Below, in pieces: positions 1-11,249 of a stretch of 64,000 nt of DNA. The notes below the pieces were generated by a model. It searched no databases, was not told the DNA's origin, and saw only the letters and a list, made by a program, of their open reading frames with translations. The DNA is from Symbiodinium natans (taxonomy: Eukaryota > Sar > Dinophyceae > Suessiales > Symbiodiniaceae): NCBI GenBank assembly GCA_905221605.1, contig CAJNDS010000191.1, positions 493,501 to 557,500 of the forward strand. Reading direction: 5' to 3'. The position numbers and the translations under genes are program-made. The first letter of the stretch is position 1; each line of letters begins with the position of its first letter.

Positions 1-329
1 CGTAGGTTCAGGGGCCTCTATCGGGGCTTTCCAGGTGGTTGAGGCTGGTTTGGCAATGGCTTTCAGGCGCGCATGCTTGGCCTCCATGGTGTTGGTTTTC
101 CATGTTGACTCCTACGACTCGGACCTCCGCCTCAGATGCTCGTCACAGCGAAAGCAGTGAGTGTCGAATCCACCTTGCCCAATATGCGGCACCTCAACCC
201 TATAAACCCATATAAGACTCACACTCCCAAGTGGACTCGAAGATCACCGGCCTCTGCCCAGCTTCGGTAGGCCGCAACGAGCTCCGGTGTCTGCCAACAG
301 GAGCGGAGTGAAATAGAGAGCTACCTCTA

Positions 330-727
330 TTAAGAACTTTTCAACTCGATGGAAGCCCTGTCAAAGCTCCGCGCCTTCTCTCGGAGCACAATGTGGTTGG
401 TGGCATCCAGCACGTCCTGCAACCTCACTGACCTGCGTGGGACGAGGTCAAGTCGCAGCACAACGCCAGCCAAAGCAGCCACGGATAATCTTCGAGTCCC
501 GCCGAGCCCGCGGCTCAAAGCTCAGGAGAACCACCACCTAGTGCGTCAGTGCATCGAGCAAAAAAGAGAGTCACCTTTAATAATTTAACGGAACTTCCCA
601 ACAAACCTTGAGCATGCAGCTCTAAGACTCTAAGGTGCGCATGTGTATCCTCCCCACCTATAGCGTCGATCTCATGCTGCAACAAGCCCGCGCTCTCTCC
701 GGCATGCAAGATCGTCTTTTGAAACAA
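330..727 (-). CDS. Candidate exon pair, unknown protein
   Basis: Two minus-strand frames here look like protein. The first (727 down to about 553) contains KTILHAGESAGLLQHEIDAI and ends at a possible donor, AAAG|GTGACT. The second (about 480 down to 330) contains QDVLDATNHIVLREKARSF and follows a good acceptor, CCCACGCAG|G. The reading phases of the two pieces do not join cleanly with the splice sites I can see, so a third piece or a frameshift is needed. The second frame runs into TAA and TAG at about 330, after which the same frame stays open and protein-like until a TGA. I do not recognise the family. Alternatively these are chance open frames. Confidence 0.28.
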
Positions 728-794
728 TTCTGGCTTTTGATAAGACTACACGCCGGGGGAGCTTGCATGAGGATCCCACGGCTCATGGCGCAGA

Positions 795-860
795 GCCCTA
801 AACCCTAAACCCTAAACCCCAAACCCTAAACCCGAACCCCTAAGCCCTAAACCCTAAACC
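795..860 (-). repeat. Degenerate interstitial telomere array (CCCTAAA)n
   Basis: About nine units, several changed to CCCCAAA, CCCGAAC or CCCTAAG. The degeneracy suggests an old array. Confidence 0.85.
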
Positions 861-1179
861 CAAAGCCTCAGAATGTTAAGGCCCTTTCAATCGGGAAGCC
901 CCAAACCCGAAACCTGTTGCTGCCGCGGCGCCAACACGGCGAGGCATGTGATGCCCAACAATAGCTGGTGCGGCGGCGATGTGACAAGATACACCTAGGC
1001 TGAGCTATGATGTTGAGGCTTTCAGGGTTCGTGCATTGGCTAGTTTTTTGTCTCATGTTGTCGGGTGGCAAGTTTACGAGGGATCCTTGTTGCAAGCAGA
1101 GGCATGTACGTAGCTTGCCTGGTTGTTTTCAGCGATGTCGGAGGGGGGGCGGGCCAGAACGTCCGTTCCCACGGCGACC

Positions 1180-1375
1180 ATGCCCAAAAACACCGGTATG
1201 TACAGCGTTCTTGCCTCTTTGGAAGAGCCTCTTTGCACAACACAATTCCAAAGGATGTTTGACATTTCTGGAACAAGACACGCTGTCACAAGCATTCATG
1301 TCTGGTATGGACATGCCCCAAAAACACTGGCATTCACAGCGCTCCTGCCTCTTTGCACAACTTTATACACAAGGA
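1180..1375 (+). repeat. Diverged direct duplication
   Basis: The stretch near 1180-1245 (CATGCCCAAAAACACCGG and on to CTTGCCTCTTTGG) recurs at 1310-1365 with a few substitutions (CATGCCCCAAAAACACTGG, CTCCTGCCTCTTTGCACAA). A 172-residue frame runs through it, but its composition is not convincing as protein. Confidence 0.6.
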
Positions 1376-1713
1376 GGTTCAAACCCGCCAGAGGATGCGA
1401 ACATGATGGCAGCTCTGGGGGCTATTTATTTGCTGAAAAAAAAGTCGGGAGCGAACTTTGTAGCCAGTCTACTTCGTCGCCGCTATCGTGGCAGAAGCCA
1501 GAAGCCCAAACACTCGTAAATTACGTATTTCCAGCTTCCGCAAAGCTTTCGTTGTCCCCTTCTGCATGTGGGCTCGCTGCTCCACCCTTAACCCGCCCGA
1601 ATCCGAAGGAGCAAAGGCACAAACAAAACGCTCCTCAATGACAAGTCCCCAAGATCCATGACACTCAAGACATGTTACAATTTGTCGCCAACTTGCGGGC
1701 CACATGTAGGGTT

Positions 1714-1802
1714 CACTTGGAGGTTCATGGTTCATGGGTAGCTGCAAGTAGGGTGATGAGTACAGCAAGGTACTTTACTTATCACCCCATTTAGGGCACT
1801 TC
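1714..1802. mobile_element. Family B foldback element, truncated copy
   Basis: It starts with CACTTGGAGGTTCATGG, the family B left end, and contains the family's internal TTAGGGCACTT. The right terminal repeat is missing or eroded. Full copies are at 19145-19304 and 52789-52939. Confidence 0.55.
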
Positions 1803-2552
1803 TAACCCGACTTCTCCAAGCAGGGTATGGGGGGCGTTGGGTACCCCTAAACACGAAACCCTAAACCCTAAACCCTGAACCCTCTGGGGGCGAGCAGCCA
1901 AGACACCAAGAGCCTGGGCGCGTAGCCTGGTCGAGCCGTGGGGTCACAATCGCCAGGGGGGGCAACGTTAAGCGTCAGAAGTTTCCAGATTGGGGGCTTA
2001 CGAACCCCAAATAGTACGATTCCCTCTTCATAAGGACCCCTAAAAAGGTACCCCTATTTTCGGAAAGCCACATATTCGAGAGTACACGATATGAGGAAAC
2101 CCATGATAAAGCTTGACATGTCTACTCTGGGCTGCTTCAGTGGCGGCGAGCCCCCCGAGACTCTGCCCTCGACAGGGCCATCACCTGATGTACAGTACCT
2201 GACTACCCACCACTTCCGACTTTTGCGAGGGCATCGAATCACCCGAAACTTCTCATGGCCGGGGCCCCGACTCTCCCCTCGACGAGCGGCAGCAGTTCGT
2301 TCACGAGGGGACTGCGCAGATTCGGTTTGAGAGCGTCTGCTTCTGAACCTCGTGCTACCGAAGCCATAACCCTAAGTCCTGCATGCCTGCAGCCTTCACC
2401 ACCCTTTAGCCCGACCCATCAACAAAACACAACAACCCCTCCTTCTGACCCTGAAAGAACAGTGCTTGCCGCCTGCTTTTGTAAGCCTCACTCACACTGC
2501 AGGGTCCATCTGCACAAAGCGGTGGTTCAAGGTGTTGAGGAGAGAGGGCCCT

Positions 2553-2667
2553 AAACCAAGAACCCCAAACCCCAAACCCTGAACCCTAAACCCGGAACCC
2601 TAAACCCTAAACCCTGAACCCTAAACCCTAAACCCTGAACCCTAAACCCTAAACCCTAAACTCGGAA
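2553..2667 (-). repeat. Interstitial telomere array (CCCTAAA)n
   Basis: About sixteen units of CCCTAAA with CCCTGAA, CCCCAAA and CCCGGAA variants. It is paired with an opposite-strand array 115 bp downstream. Confidence 0.95.
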
Positions 2668-2782
2668 CAGCCACACTCTTGGGAAGCAGGAAATGGACTC
2701 CACGGGCCTTGGCCGGCCTCTCGTCCATGGCTCAGTCATGGCTGCCGGCAGAGGTGTCTAGGGGGCCTAGTCTTTTGCTTTG

Positions 2783-2920
2783 GGTTTAGGGTTTAGGGTT
2801 TAGGGTTTAGGGTTTAGGGTTTAGGGTTTAGGGTTTAGGGTTTAGGGTTTAGGGTTTAGGGTTTAGGGTTTAGGGTTTAGGGTTTAGGGTTTAGGGTTTA
2901 GGGTTTAGGGTTTAGGGTTT
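2783..2920 (+). repeat. Near-perfect telomere array (TTTAGGG)~20
   Basis: About twenty perfect units, one of the longest and cleanest telomere arrays in the window. With the CCCTAAA array at 2553-2667 it flanks a 115-bp unique spacer, giving the order C-rich array, spacer, G-rich array. Confidence 0.97.
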
Positions 2921-3239
2921 TGCTTGAGGGTTTAAAGGTTTAGGGTCATATACTTGAGACGAAATTCAGGTATTGCATGTATGCAAACATCTCCTGTACA
3001 TTAGGCAACATCTCCCACCCATAGTGTCACAGAACTAAAGGTTTGTATCTGTGAACGTGGGCTCCTTGGGAAATTTTGATAATAGCCAATAGCCCGTGCA
3101 AGCAAAACCTTCAAGTAACAAACCCCAAGCAGAACCACATTATACCACATTAGAATCTTCAGGGAGGGCTCTCAAAGTGCAGATCAGAGCCGCAATCAAC
3201 ATCACCTGCCTTACTCCGACGTGTTACACTCGCCTCAGC

Positions 3240-3896
<657 letters not shown>

Positions 3897-4026
3897 TACG
3901 ACTCACCACCAAACTTCGCCCTCCATTGTTCATAGGGCTGGGCCGGGTGAACTTGAGCCGTAGCCGGGGTTGAGTCAAGCCTTACTAGCATGACAACTTT
4001 ACTACCAGTACTACTCACCATATCTA

Positions 4027-4398
4027 CTATGATGACAATTGCTTGCAATAGTTGCTGTACTTAGTCGTGGTTCGGCCACGGGTGCTCTGGCAGGTAGCTG
4101 CCCTACTAGCAGGGACGTAGTCATAGTTTGCAAGACGCTCTTTGCTCCACTGCACTGGTGTGATCATCCCTCTCAGGACCTGGCGAGACTCGCGGAGAAG
4201 GCCATGTTTGCTCAATTCCAACATTTGGGCTACAGGAATTTGGCGTTGTCGGGGTTTTTGGGCTTCAGGGTTTGCACCTGCAATCTGCGGCCACGCCCCT
4301 GTTCCTGCTAAACGATTGGAGGTACCCCAGTAAGATCTCCATTTGCGGAGCGAATCAAAAACCAAGGCTGGCTGGCTAGTCAAATCCCAGGCCTTCAA
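4027..4398 (-). CDS. Candidate coding exon, unknown 123-residue frame
   Basis: This minus-strand frame has a balanced protein-like composition (for example QIPVAQMLELSKHGLLRES and ITPVQWSKERLANYDYV) and no low-complexity. It ends at TAG with an in-frame TGA three codons later, immediately before the CTA microsatellite. One segment, NPEAQKPRQRQ, is the translation of a degenerate telomere-like stretch, so repeat-derived DNA may have been absorbed into an exon. No family recognised. A splice acceptor upstream is not obvious. Confidence 0.35.
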   Translation of the reverse strand: MKAWDLTSQPALVFDSLRKWRSYWGTSNRLAGTGAWPQIAGANPEAQKPRQRQIPVAQMLELSKHGLLRESRQVLRGMITPVQWSKERLANYDYVPASRAATCQSTRGRTTTKYSNYCKQLSS

Positions 4399-5019
4399 AC
4401 CTCAGCTGAACCTCAAAGCCCGAAAACTTTACCCCTGCCCTGTAACCCCCAACGCAGAAAACCTGCAACGCCCGCCCAAACCCTAAACCTGGACCAGCAG
4501 GTCCCACACGCGAGCACTGGGGAGGCGCCAAGTGGCTGGGAGTGGGGGGGGGGGGGGACACCACATGTAAGAAGCCTTCAGGGGATCTGTGTAAGGTCTA
4601 CTAAGTCTGCTAAATAACCCGGATCCTGATTCACTGGCGATCCTGAGCACGAAGTCACAAACATGGGGAACTTGACTTAACCCCTGAAGGCCTAACCCCT
4701 CCCTCCCCGCCCCCAAGCCTAAAGCCCTGAACCGACACGTCAACTGCTGGTAGAAGCCCGACAGAAAGCCAACTTTACCTCGAAGCCCTAAAAAGCCCCC
4801 TGAGCCCCTGAGTGTGGGTCTTGCGATGTCTGACGCGTCTGGAACTGATTCGGCGGCCGCCTCTCGGACTGGCGCCCAAAACAGGGACCTATCCAGTATT
4901 AACCATAGGCAGACTCTTAAGCCCCGGAAAGAATTCAGACGCTGAAGCCTGTAAATGTGAGATGCGCCCGAACAGAGGACGATGCTCAAACAGGTGCACG
5001 GGTGCACTTTTCCATGGAA

Positions 5020-7080
5020 GTGCACTCAGCGATGTCCCGCGTCTTGCGCAGCGCTCCCGCAGACCTGGCAATCGGTCAGGGCACTGAACGGATGAATTCG
5101 GAAGGGCACAAGCACTCATCCACACCTGCATGTAGGCTGCATGGCCAAGAAGGACACCAGAAAGACTGGTATGGGTTCGTGACTTTGATACATTGCTTGC
5201 TGCATACGATTTGGCATCTTGCCGGTGTGGAGGAGCTCAAGGGCCGGGTCTAGGAGCACCAGCAGCACCCAATGAATGGGCAGCCTGCTGCAACTTCTGG
5301 TCTTGAATAAGCCTGACAAAATTGGCGGGAATTGCCTACTCTGAGTTATGCTCGTATAAGGTACTAGCCCGCGGCAAAGCCACAAGCAAGCCTCAAGAGG
5401 CAAGCGGACGCGGGTGCATGACGTCGACAAAGTTCTTTCACTTGGAAACTGCTCAGGGCTGCCTGATACGGTGCGCATAGGCCATCAGCCACAAGCCTTA
5501 TACCTCTACTAGTGATTTACTTGTCCGTCTACCGCCTTCTGCAGATTGCGATCCAGTGAGGGGGGTTGTAACACCGTTTGTACCACCCCAAGCCCCCAAC
5601 CCTCTCCAGGAGCCTCCAGCGAGCTTGGCACTCTTCTGGGGTCCGCCCCACTCGAGCGGCGAGCAGCCTGAGCTCACTTGGATGCTGGTGTTTTCTATCG
5701 ATGTCAAGTACTCGCCGCTTGCCACAGAGGCAAAAAACCCCAACAGCGTAAGCTCCAAAGCAAACCCACGCCTACGCCCAAAACCTTCAGATGAAACCCG
5801 AACAACTCTACACCCTTCACCCAAAGCCTCCCCCGTCGAAGACCTCTGTGGAAGCTAGGGAGCTCCCAGTCGCAGTTTTCGCGGCCCACGTCTGCATAAG
5901 CCTGCCACATCATGCCACATCAACGTCTTCACACGGCGGCTGTTCCTTTGGGGGGACATGGGGGGACCGACTTCCGCGCCGAGTTTTGCACGCGGCTTGG
6001 CCATTCGCACTGAGGCCAGCTGAGTCTTGCTCTTAATTTAACTTTGCTTTCGCCACCCGCATACTGGGAGCAGACTAGCCACACCGCAAGAGAACTATCT
6101 GGAACGACAAGCGGCCATGGTGGCATTCGTCGCTGCCCCCACACACACACAAGAACAAGAAGACCCGCGACCCCAGCTTGAGCTTGGGGATTCCCCCAAC
6201 ACCCGGAACCATGAAAACTCCGACTCCCGCGGCCTATTGTGCCATAACCCCGTTTGCAACAGAGTCTCGCTGTTGCCAAGCTACGTGCAACACTCTACCT
6301 AACAGAAGCAAGCACCAAACCCTAAACCCGAAATGTAAACTGAAACTGAGCACCTCCGCCAGGCGCTGCTCCTCCTCGGGTGACCAGACCGACTCGGATC
6401 TGGTCTTGGCCTGTGTTGCTTTTTGGAATCCCTAAATCCTAAACCGCCTAAACCCTAAGCCCTAAATTGAGGATATTTTGGGGGGGTGGGGGGTGTTTGG
6501 TTGGTTTCCTTGTTTCGGTGGGCATTCACAGATCAGAGCCTCCTTCGGGTGCCCTGGCCGCAGGGTTTTGTTCTTTGTTTCCCGATATCGCAAAAGGCGA
6601 GGCCTGCTACAAAATTACCATGGGCTTGTGAGTCGCACTCATTTTACCCAGGAAGGAAGCGCAATCTAGAGATCTGCCGGGCTTTTTGGGTACATGCGCC
6701 ATAAACCCTACATCCTGATGTTTGGGTCGCGCTTCGATTCTGTTGACAAGTTTCAAAGGAAACAATGCAGACCGCTGAACCCTCCTAAGCACTTGCACAA
6801 ACCACCGTACCCTGGGAATAACACTGTGGTTACTGTTTCAGATACCTTTGTTGGCTTACTAAGCCGTAACCTGCGTGGGTCCAGAAGCATGATAGGCCCG
6901 GCCATCCGAGTGCACCGAGTTGCCCAAGGTCAGCCCCGCCATGCCCGCGGAAGGTGGCAGTTCTAAACTGAGGTCCCATTCTCTAAGTACCTTTTTGAAT
7001 AGAACCTGAATAGAACCTCCGTTGCTGCTGCCCGAGGCTTCCTGATCTCCCTTAACCCTATACCCTATACGGTTTAGGGT
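5020..7080. other. No convincing gene
   Basis: Open frames of 60-120 codons exist on both strands (for example 5116-5478 minus, 5498-5824 minus, 5556-5858 plus), but opposite-strand frames look equally good and splice signals are not decisive. Only single telomere motifs are recognisable. Confidence 0.4.
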
Positions 7081-7266
7081 TTAGGTGGGGGTGGGGGGTG
7101 GGGGGTGGGGGGGTGGGGGGGGGTGGGGGGTGGGGGGGTTGGGGGGTGGGGGGTGGGGGGTGGGGGGGGTGGGGGGTGGGGGGGGTGGGGGTGGGGGGTG
7201 GGGGGTGGGGGGTGGGGGGTGGGGCGCGGGGGGTGGGGGGTGGGGGGTGGGGGGTGGGGGGCGGGG
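7081..7266 (+). repeat. G-rich minisatellite (GGGGGTG)n
   Basis: About 185 bp of G5-7 runs separated by single T (unit GGGGTGG/GGGGGTG), beginning directly at a TTTAGGG unit. The many G-runs could form G-quadruplexes. All open frames across it are Gly-rich or Pro-rich artefacts. Confidence 0.95.
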
Positions 7267-7453
7267 TGATGCGGCTACAAGGCAAGCCTTACAAAGCACT
7301 ACGTTAGGTGTGGCGTTAGCAGAAAACCGGAAGGGTTTGGAAGTTTTTTCGAAGGTTCTTTAGACCCCTGCCAAGTTTGAAGCGAGAGCGCGCCTGCAGG
7401 CCCTTGAAAAACCCTAGCAGACCTTGAGACACCAGATCAGGGAATGTGCCGAT

Positions 7454-7974
7454 CTACCCAAAAGGTTTGGGGTATCTCGTCCCTGCGTATGAGACTGAAA
7501 GCTGCCGTTTCCTGACAGAGGGCTTTGGCTCCGGAGGGAGCTCCCTCGCCTGCCGGCTTCGGTGCATGCGGCCTACTCGACGGCCCCGGGGCACACGCAG
7601 TTTAGGGTCTAGGGCGCTCTCAAGCGTGGAATCATCATGCAGCACAGCTGCCATCTTCTGCATGTGGTGGGTGAAGAAACCTGGATTTGCGACCACCCAA
7701 AAAGACAGCAACGCCCTCAATGGGAACCAACAAAACATGGAATCTCTTCATTGCTATTGAAAGCACCGAGCTCCTCATCCCTCCCAACATGTGTGATTCC
7801 GAGAACTGAGCACGTGTCATGCGCCCGGCAAACCATTCGCGGTGGCGTACGACTGCGATCTTCATGGTGCGCAGGCCCCAAACATTCCTTCAACCACTCA
7901 ACAACGCCTTGGATTGTCCCAGTGAACATACATCCAAGGATCGCCACGCACCAGCGAGCTCCACTCCCATGCAT
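7454..7974 (-). CDS. Candidate multi-exon region, unknown protein
   Basis: Three minus-strand frames are partly protein-like: GTIQGVVEWLKECLGPAH (about 7930-7860), AVVRHREWFAGRMTRAQF (about 7865-7800) and HHMQKMAAVLHDDSTLESAL (about 7670-7600). The last follows a plausible acceptor, AAATCCAG|G. The frames change between pieces, which fits short introns, but I could not fix one consistent model. No known family seen. Confidence 0.25.
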
Positions 7975-8757
7975 TTGGCGATCCTGGCTTCTAATAGAAG
8001 GGACACTGAGTGCACCATGCCGCAGGTTTCGAATCGCACGGAAGTGCCAGCGGAAAAATCACAATGCTTCAGCTGGGGTTGATACTATTGCTTGAACCTG
8101 ATTTCCTAGAGTGCCAAAGCAAAAAGAAACCCACGTTCTAAGTTGGAACCGCCCTTTGCGGGCATGAGGCCATTTGAGGCCTTACGACCTGTTGAACATA
8201 AAACGTGCAACTCAACGCGGCACACCTGCACAAAGACAGTAACATTGCAGAAGCACCCCGAAGGCAGCTTAGGCTGTGGCTCCCCCCTAGAGGCCAATAT
8301 GCCAGAACCCCCCCCACCCAGCCCCATCGCCCAGACCCCAATGCAAACCCTACATTTATTCCTGCAAAGTGCAAACCCCAAAGTGCCACCAGTGCCAGCC
8401 CAGTCTCTCATCCAAGTGCAGCGGCCCTCGCTCAAGGGCGGCCGCGTCCAGACGGGCTTCCTGCAGCAGGTTCAGAAAGGTACATGGAACCATAAACCCT
8501 TTCGGGGTTCATTTGGTATTTGGTCCCCAAAGTAACCCAGGTAGAAGGGGATCAAGAGTTAGGTGGAGGACGGGGGGAAGGTGCAGCCTTCAGGGTTCCT
8601 TATCTGATGGATCGGATTGTGCAAGAGTGCTTTTGGGTTTCGGAACTCTGCACATGCAAATCAAACCAACAAACAGTCAACAAACCTTTCATCCTCAGGA
8701 ATGCGCGTTTGTCCTACCGGGTGTGTGTGTGTGTGTGTGAGCGAGATCAAGTGTCAC

Positions 8758-9045
8758 CGATGTTTGAAGTTTGCAATAAACGGTCATAGGATCGTCCTCT
8801 TCGGGCGTCACTGGCTCGGACGAGCGATGCACCACATCATGCGCATGGCGGATGTAGCAGTTGGCAGCACCTGGCTAGTGAGATTTTCGCAAAAAAAAGT
8901 ATGCAAGCCCTTGCTAGATCCCCATGATTCATCCTTGCCCATGACGGACATTACCCAACCCTTCTCGTCACAGCCACGTGCGACATCTTCCCTCCAGCAG
9001 CCCCACCCGCCCTCGAATTCTTCATGTGGCAGATTCAGAACAAGC
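8758..9045 (-). CDS. Two-exon gene fragment, unknown protein
   Basis: Exon one, 9045-8960, follows the acceptor TGTGCCAG|G and encodes LVLNLPHEEFEGGWGCWRED and on to CDEK. Exon two, 8870-8758, follows CTAGCCAG|G and encodes 37 residues (AANCYIRHAHDVVHRSS, EPVTPEEDDPMTVYCKLQTS), ending at a possible donor TCG|GTGACA. The 89-bp intron starts GTTGGG and ends CCAG. Its phase 1 junction restores a glycine codon, so both exons join in frame. A (CA)n tract follows. Start and end of the gene are not visible. Family not recognised. The phase agreement is the main support. Confidence 0.5.
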
Positions 9046-9309
9046 CTGGCACATTCATTCTCATGGAGGAAGCCGTTCAACAGCGAAACTAAATAGCAAG
9101 AACTGGAAACTACTGCCGGGGCGTACTTGCACCACTTCAAGATACTTCAAGCGCAAGAGTCACTTGCACAACACTGACTTCCCTAAACCCTAAACCCTAA
9201 ACCCGAAACCCTACCCCAAAACTGCAGCTTGGCTGCTGAGGCACAGCTGCTGCGCTCCAGAAGATGCATCCCTCGGGATGTCAACTCTAGGAAGCAGCTT
9301 TATGGAGTT

Positions 9310-9336
9310 CTACCAATCGCTTAAGAACCCCCCGCG

Positions 9337-9379
<43 letters not shown>

Positions 9380-9421
9380 AGGAAATATTCTTCCTTATAA
9401 GGGTCATTCATGTAAGATTTT

Positions 9422-9430
<9 letters not shown>
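9310..9430. mobile_element. Family F foldback element carrying a poly-C expansion
   Basis: The left end CTACCAATCGCTTAAGAACC matches the family F end at 30341. The internal piece ATATTCTTCCTTATAAGGGT also matches the interior of that copy. Between them about 40 C residues have been inserted or expanded, and after it come about 12 T and then the poly-G tract. The right terminal repeat is lost in the G-tract. Confidence 0.6.
9338..9380 (+). repeat. Poly-C tract (about 40 nt)
   Basis: An almost uninterrupted C homopolymer inside the family F element. Length may be unreliable in an assembly. Confidence 0.9.
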
Positions 9431-9456
<26 letters not shown>

Positions 9457-9572
9457 GTGGTGGTGGCTGGGCGGGGGGGGGGGTGGGGGGGGGGGGTGGG
9501 GGGGGGGGGGGGTGGGTGGGGGGGGGTGGGGGGGGGGTGGGAGGGTGGGGGGGGGGGGGGGGGGGGGGGGGT
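9431..9572 (+). repeat. Poly-G / (G)nT tract
   Basis: About 140 bp of G runs broken by T, TGGT, C or A. Open frames across it (poly-Gly, poly-Pro) are artefacts. Together with the poly-C tract just upstream it could form a large hairpin or quadruplex. Confidence 0.92.
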
Positions 9573-9837
9573 GGGGTTCTGCTTGCATAACTGCAGAAGG
9601 CAGGTTCTAAGACAGAGGCGCCGTCATCTCTGGCCTCGCAGTTGCAAAAGTCCAAGCAGCTCAAAAAAAAACTCCGGACGTTGCTTCAACAAGAGTTTAT
9701 GCTGTGTAGGCTTTCGGGTCTTGGGGATCTGGTTTTGCAACAAGCATACAGGAAGCACCGGGGGGGAGGCATCTTGTTTGGGTTGTGCCACAGGTTTTGC
9801 ATCGACGGCCATGCAGCCCCCTTGACAGATGACACCC

Positions 9838-9872
9838 TAAACCCTAAACCCTAAACCCTAAACCCTAAACCC
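9838..9872 (-). repeat. Interstitial telomere array (CCCTAAA)5
   Basis: About five perfect units. Confidence 0.95.
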
Positions 9873-10109
9873 CTGATGTTGTCGGCGGTTGCGGGACACC
9901 CCATGCTTCTTGCATCAAGGTCTCATGGCCCGGAGCTTGTTGGAGACGTTCAGCCAGTCGATGCGCTGCAGGGGTAGAAACAAGCGAAGCTGCGAAATGC
10001 TCAGTGAGGGATGAAGACGAAGCAAAACCCCGGATATCAAACAAAATCAAACAGGGATCTACAAAATACTAACCCCACAGGGTCTTGGCTTGAAAAGGGC
10101 ACCAAGTAC

Positions 10110-10262
10110 TGCATCCTGCAGCATTTCTACCTATCCGCAGGCTCTGAATACTGTAAGCTACAGCATTTCTGCCTCTTCTTCGCAGTCTCCAGTTATCGCA
10201 AAATACAGCTCTACCCTTGTCGAACGACCCCAAACACAATTGAACTACAGCATTTCTGCTTG
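10110..10262 (+). repeat. Three diverged copies of a CAGCATTTCTGC-containing unit
   Basis: TGCAGCATTTCTACC (about 10118), TACAGCATTTCTGCC (about 10160) and TACAGCATTTCTGCT (about 10245) recur with related flanks. This is a small degenerate tandem family, and no coding function is apparent. Confidence 0.5.
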
Positions 10263-10800
10263 TTTTATGCACGAAATGGGCAGCAGCTTCGAACTTGTCG
10301 CGTTTGCAGCCTGCGAAGACGCAGGTTTGCTGTAATTCACAATATTGAGCCTGCGAACAAGCAGACGTTCTGAACAACTTACGCGTTGCGAAGCAAGACC
10401 TTGTAGGTCCAGGCCTTCCTTTCTTCCCCTCTCAGCCTTGCCTTCCCTCTAGAAGGGTTCAGGGGTTTTTTGCAAGCACTCTCTGCAGCAGCAGGGTTTA
10501 GGGTTTAGGGTTTAATTGCCTTTCTGTTTATCCCTACTTGTTTGTGTTGATCCTCGTCGGCTGTTGTTTGATCTCTATCCCCACGAATGTTGCCAAGCGA
10601 GGGGCCTAGTTCACTCGACTAGGTGCTTCTTGCCATTGCCGAGCGCACCTGGCCACGCTCCACCAGGAGCTCGCGCTGCCTGCTGGGCTCTGCACTTGCG
10701 GCTTTAAGCTTTGCTTTGAGGGTTTAGCGTTTAGGGTTTAGGGCTTCCAGGATATTTTGGTTTCCGGGTTCTCAAACAAAGTCTATATAGAGCCCACCAG

Positions 10801-11040
10801 GTGTCCACTAAATCTCCGAGTCATTCCCAGGTGATCTCAACATATCTCATGGGAACCGTAGTACCACGGCAGCATCAGCAACTTCAGAGTTGCATTGCAC
10901 CAAACCGCAGAAGGCGACAAAAGTTGATGAGGCAAATCCTACGAGCTAATGGACTGCATCTGCGGGGGGGGGGTTCAAGTTGGGGAGCTTCCATGATCAG
11001 GGCTTCCAAGGGCCCGCTGCTTCAATCTGGCCCTTCTTGA
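10801..11040 (+). CDS. Weak candidate coding frame
   Basis: An 80-codon plus-strand frame starting ATG with a basic segment, APNRRRRQKLMRQILRANGL. It ends in TGA. The composition is partly protein-like, but the final part runs through a G9 tract. It could equally be a chance frame in otherwise repeat-dominated DNA. Confidence 0.2.
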   Translation: MSTKSPSHSQVISTYLMGTVVPRQHQQLQSCIAPNRRRRQKLMRQILRANGLHLRGGGSSWGASMIRASKGPLLQSGPS

Positions 11041-11245
11041 CCCGAAACCCCGGTTTGCGGGGGCCTCTTCCTCTGCACTTTCTCGGCCTGCTCGACCAAA
11101 AGCTTCCGGCGCCTTTGCTTGCCCTGAACCCTAAACCCTAAACCCTAAACCCCAAACACGCTTGCCCTATGGGATGCTGCGGGTCTTGGAGTCTAAACCC
11201 CGGGTTCTCCTTTGCGAGAACCCCAGCCCGCTGGAGCTGGGACAG
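11041..11245. other. Non-coding stretch with short telomere motifs
   Basis: Only a short CCCTAAA cluster at about 11125-11155 is recognisable. No convincing frame. Confidence 0.5.
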
Positions 11246-11249
11246 TTAG

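Noticed and set aside
3945-3982. Spliced-leader-like motif (TTGAGCCGTAGCC)
   Set aside because: Contains only fragments of the leader in the wrong order; no intron donor or snRNA-like context.
4483-5025. 180-residue minus-strand frame
   Set aside because: Gly/Leu-rich over most of its length from G/C-rich repeats; only the segment near 4680-4580 looks protein-like, too short to call.
7058-7363. Pro-rich and Gly-rich open frames
   Set aside because: Artefacts of the G-rich minisatellite.
9310-9664. Pro-rich and Gly-rich open frames
   Set aside because: Artefacts of poly-C and poly-G tracts.
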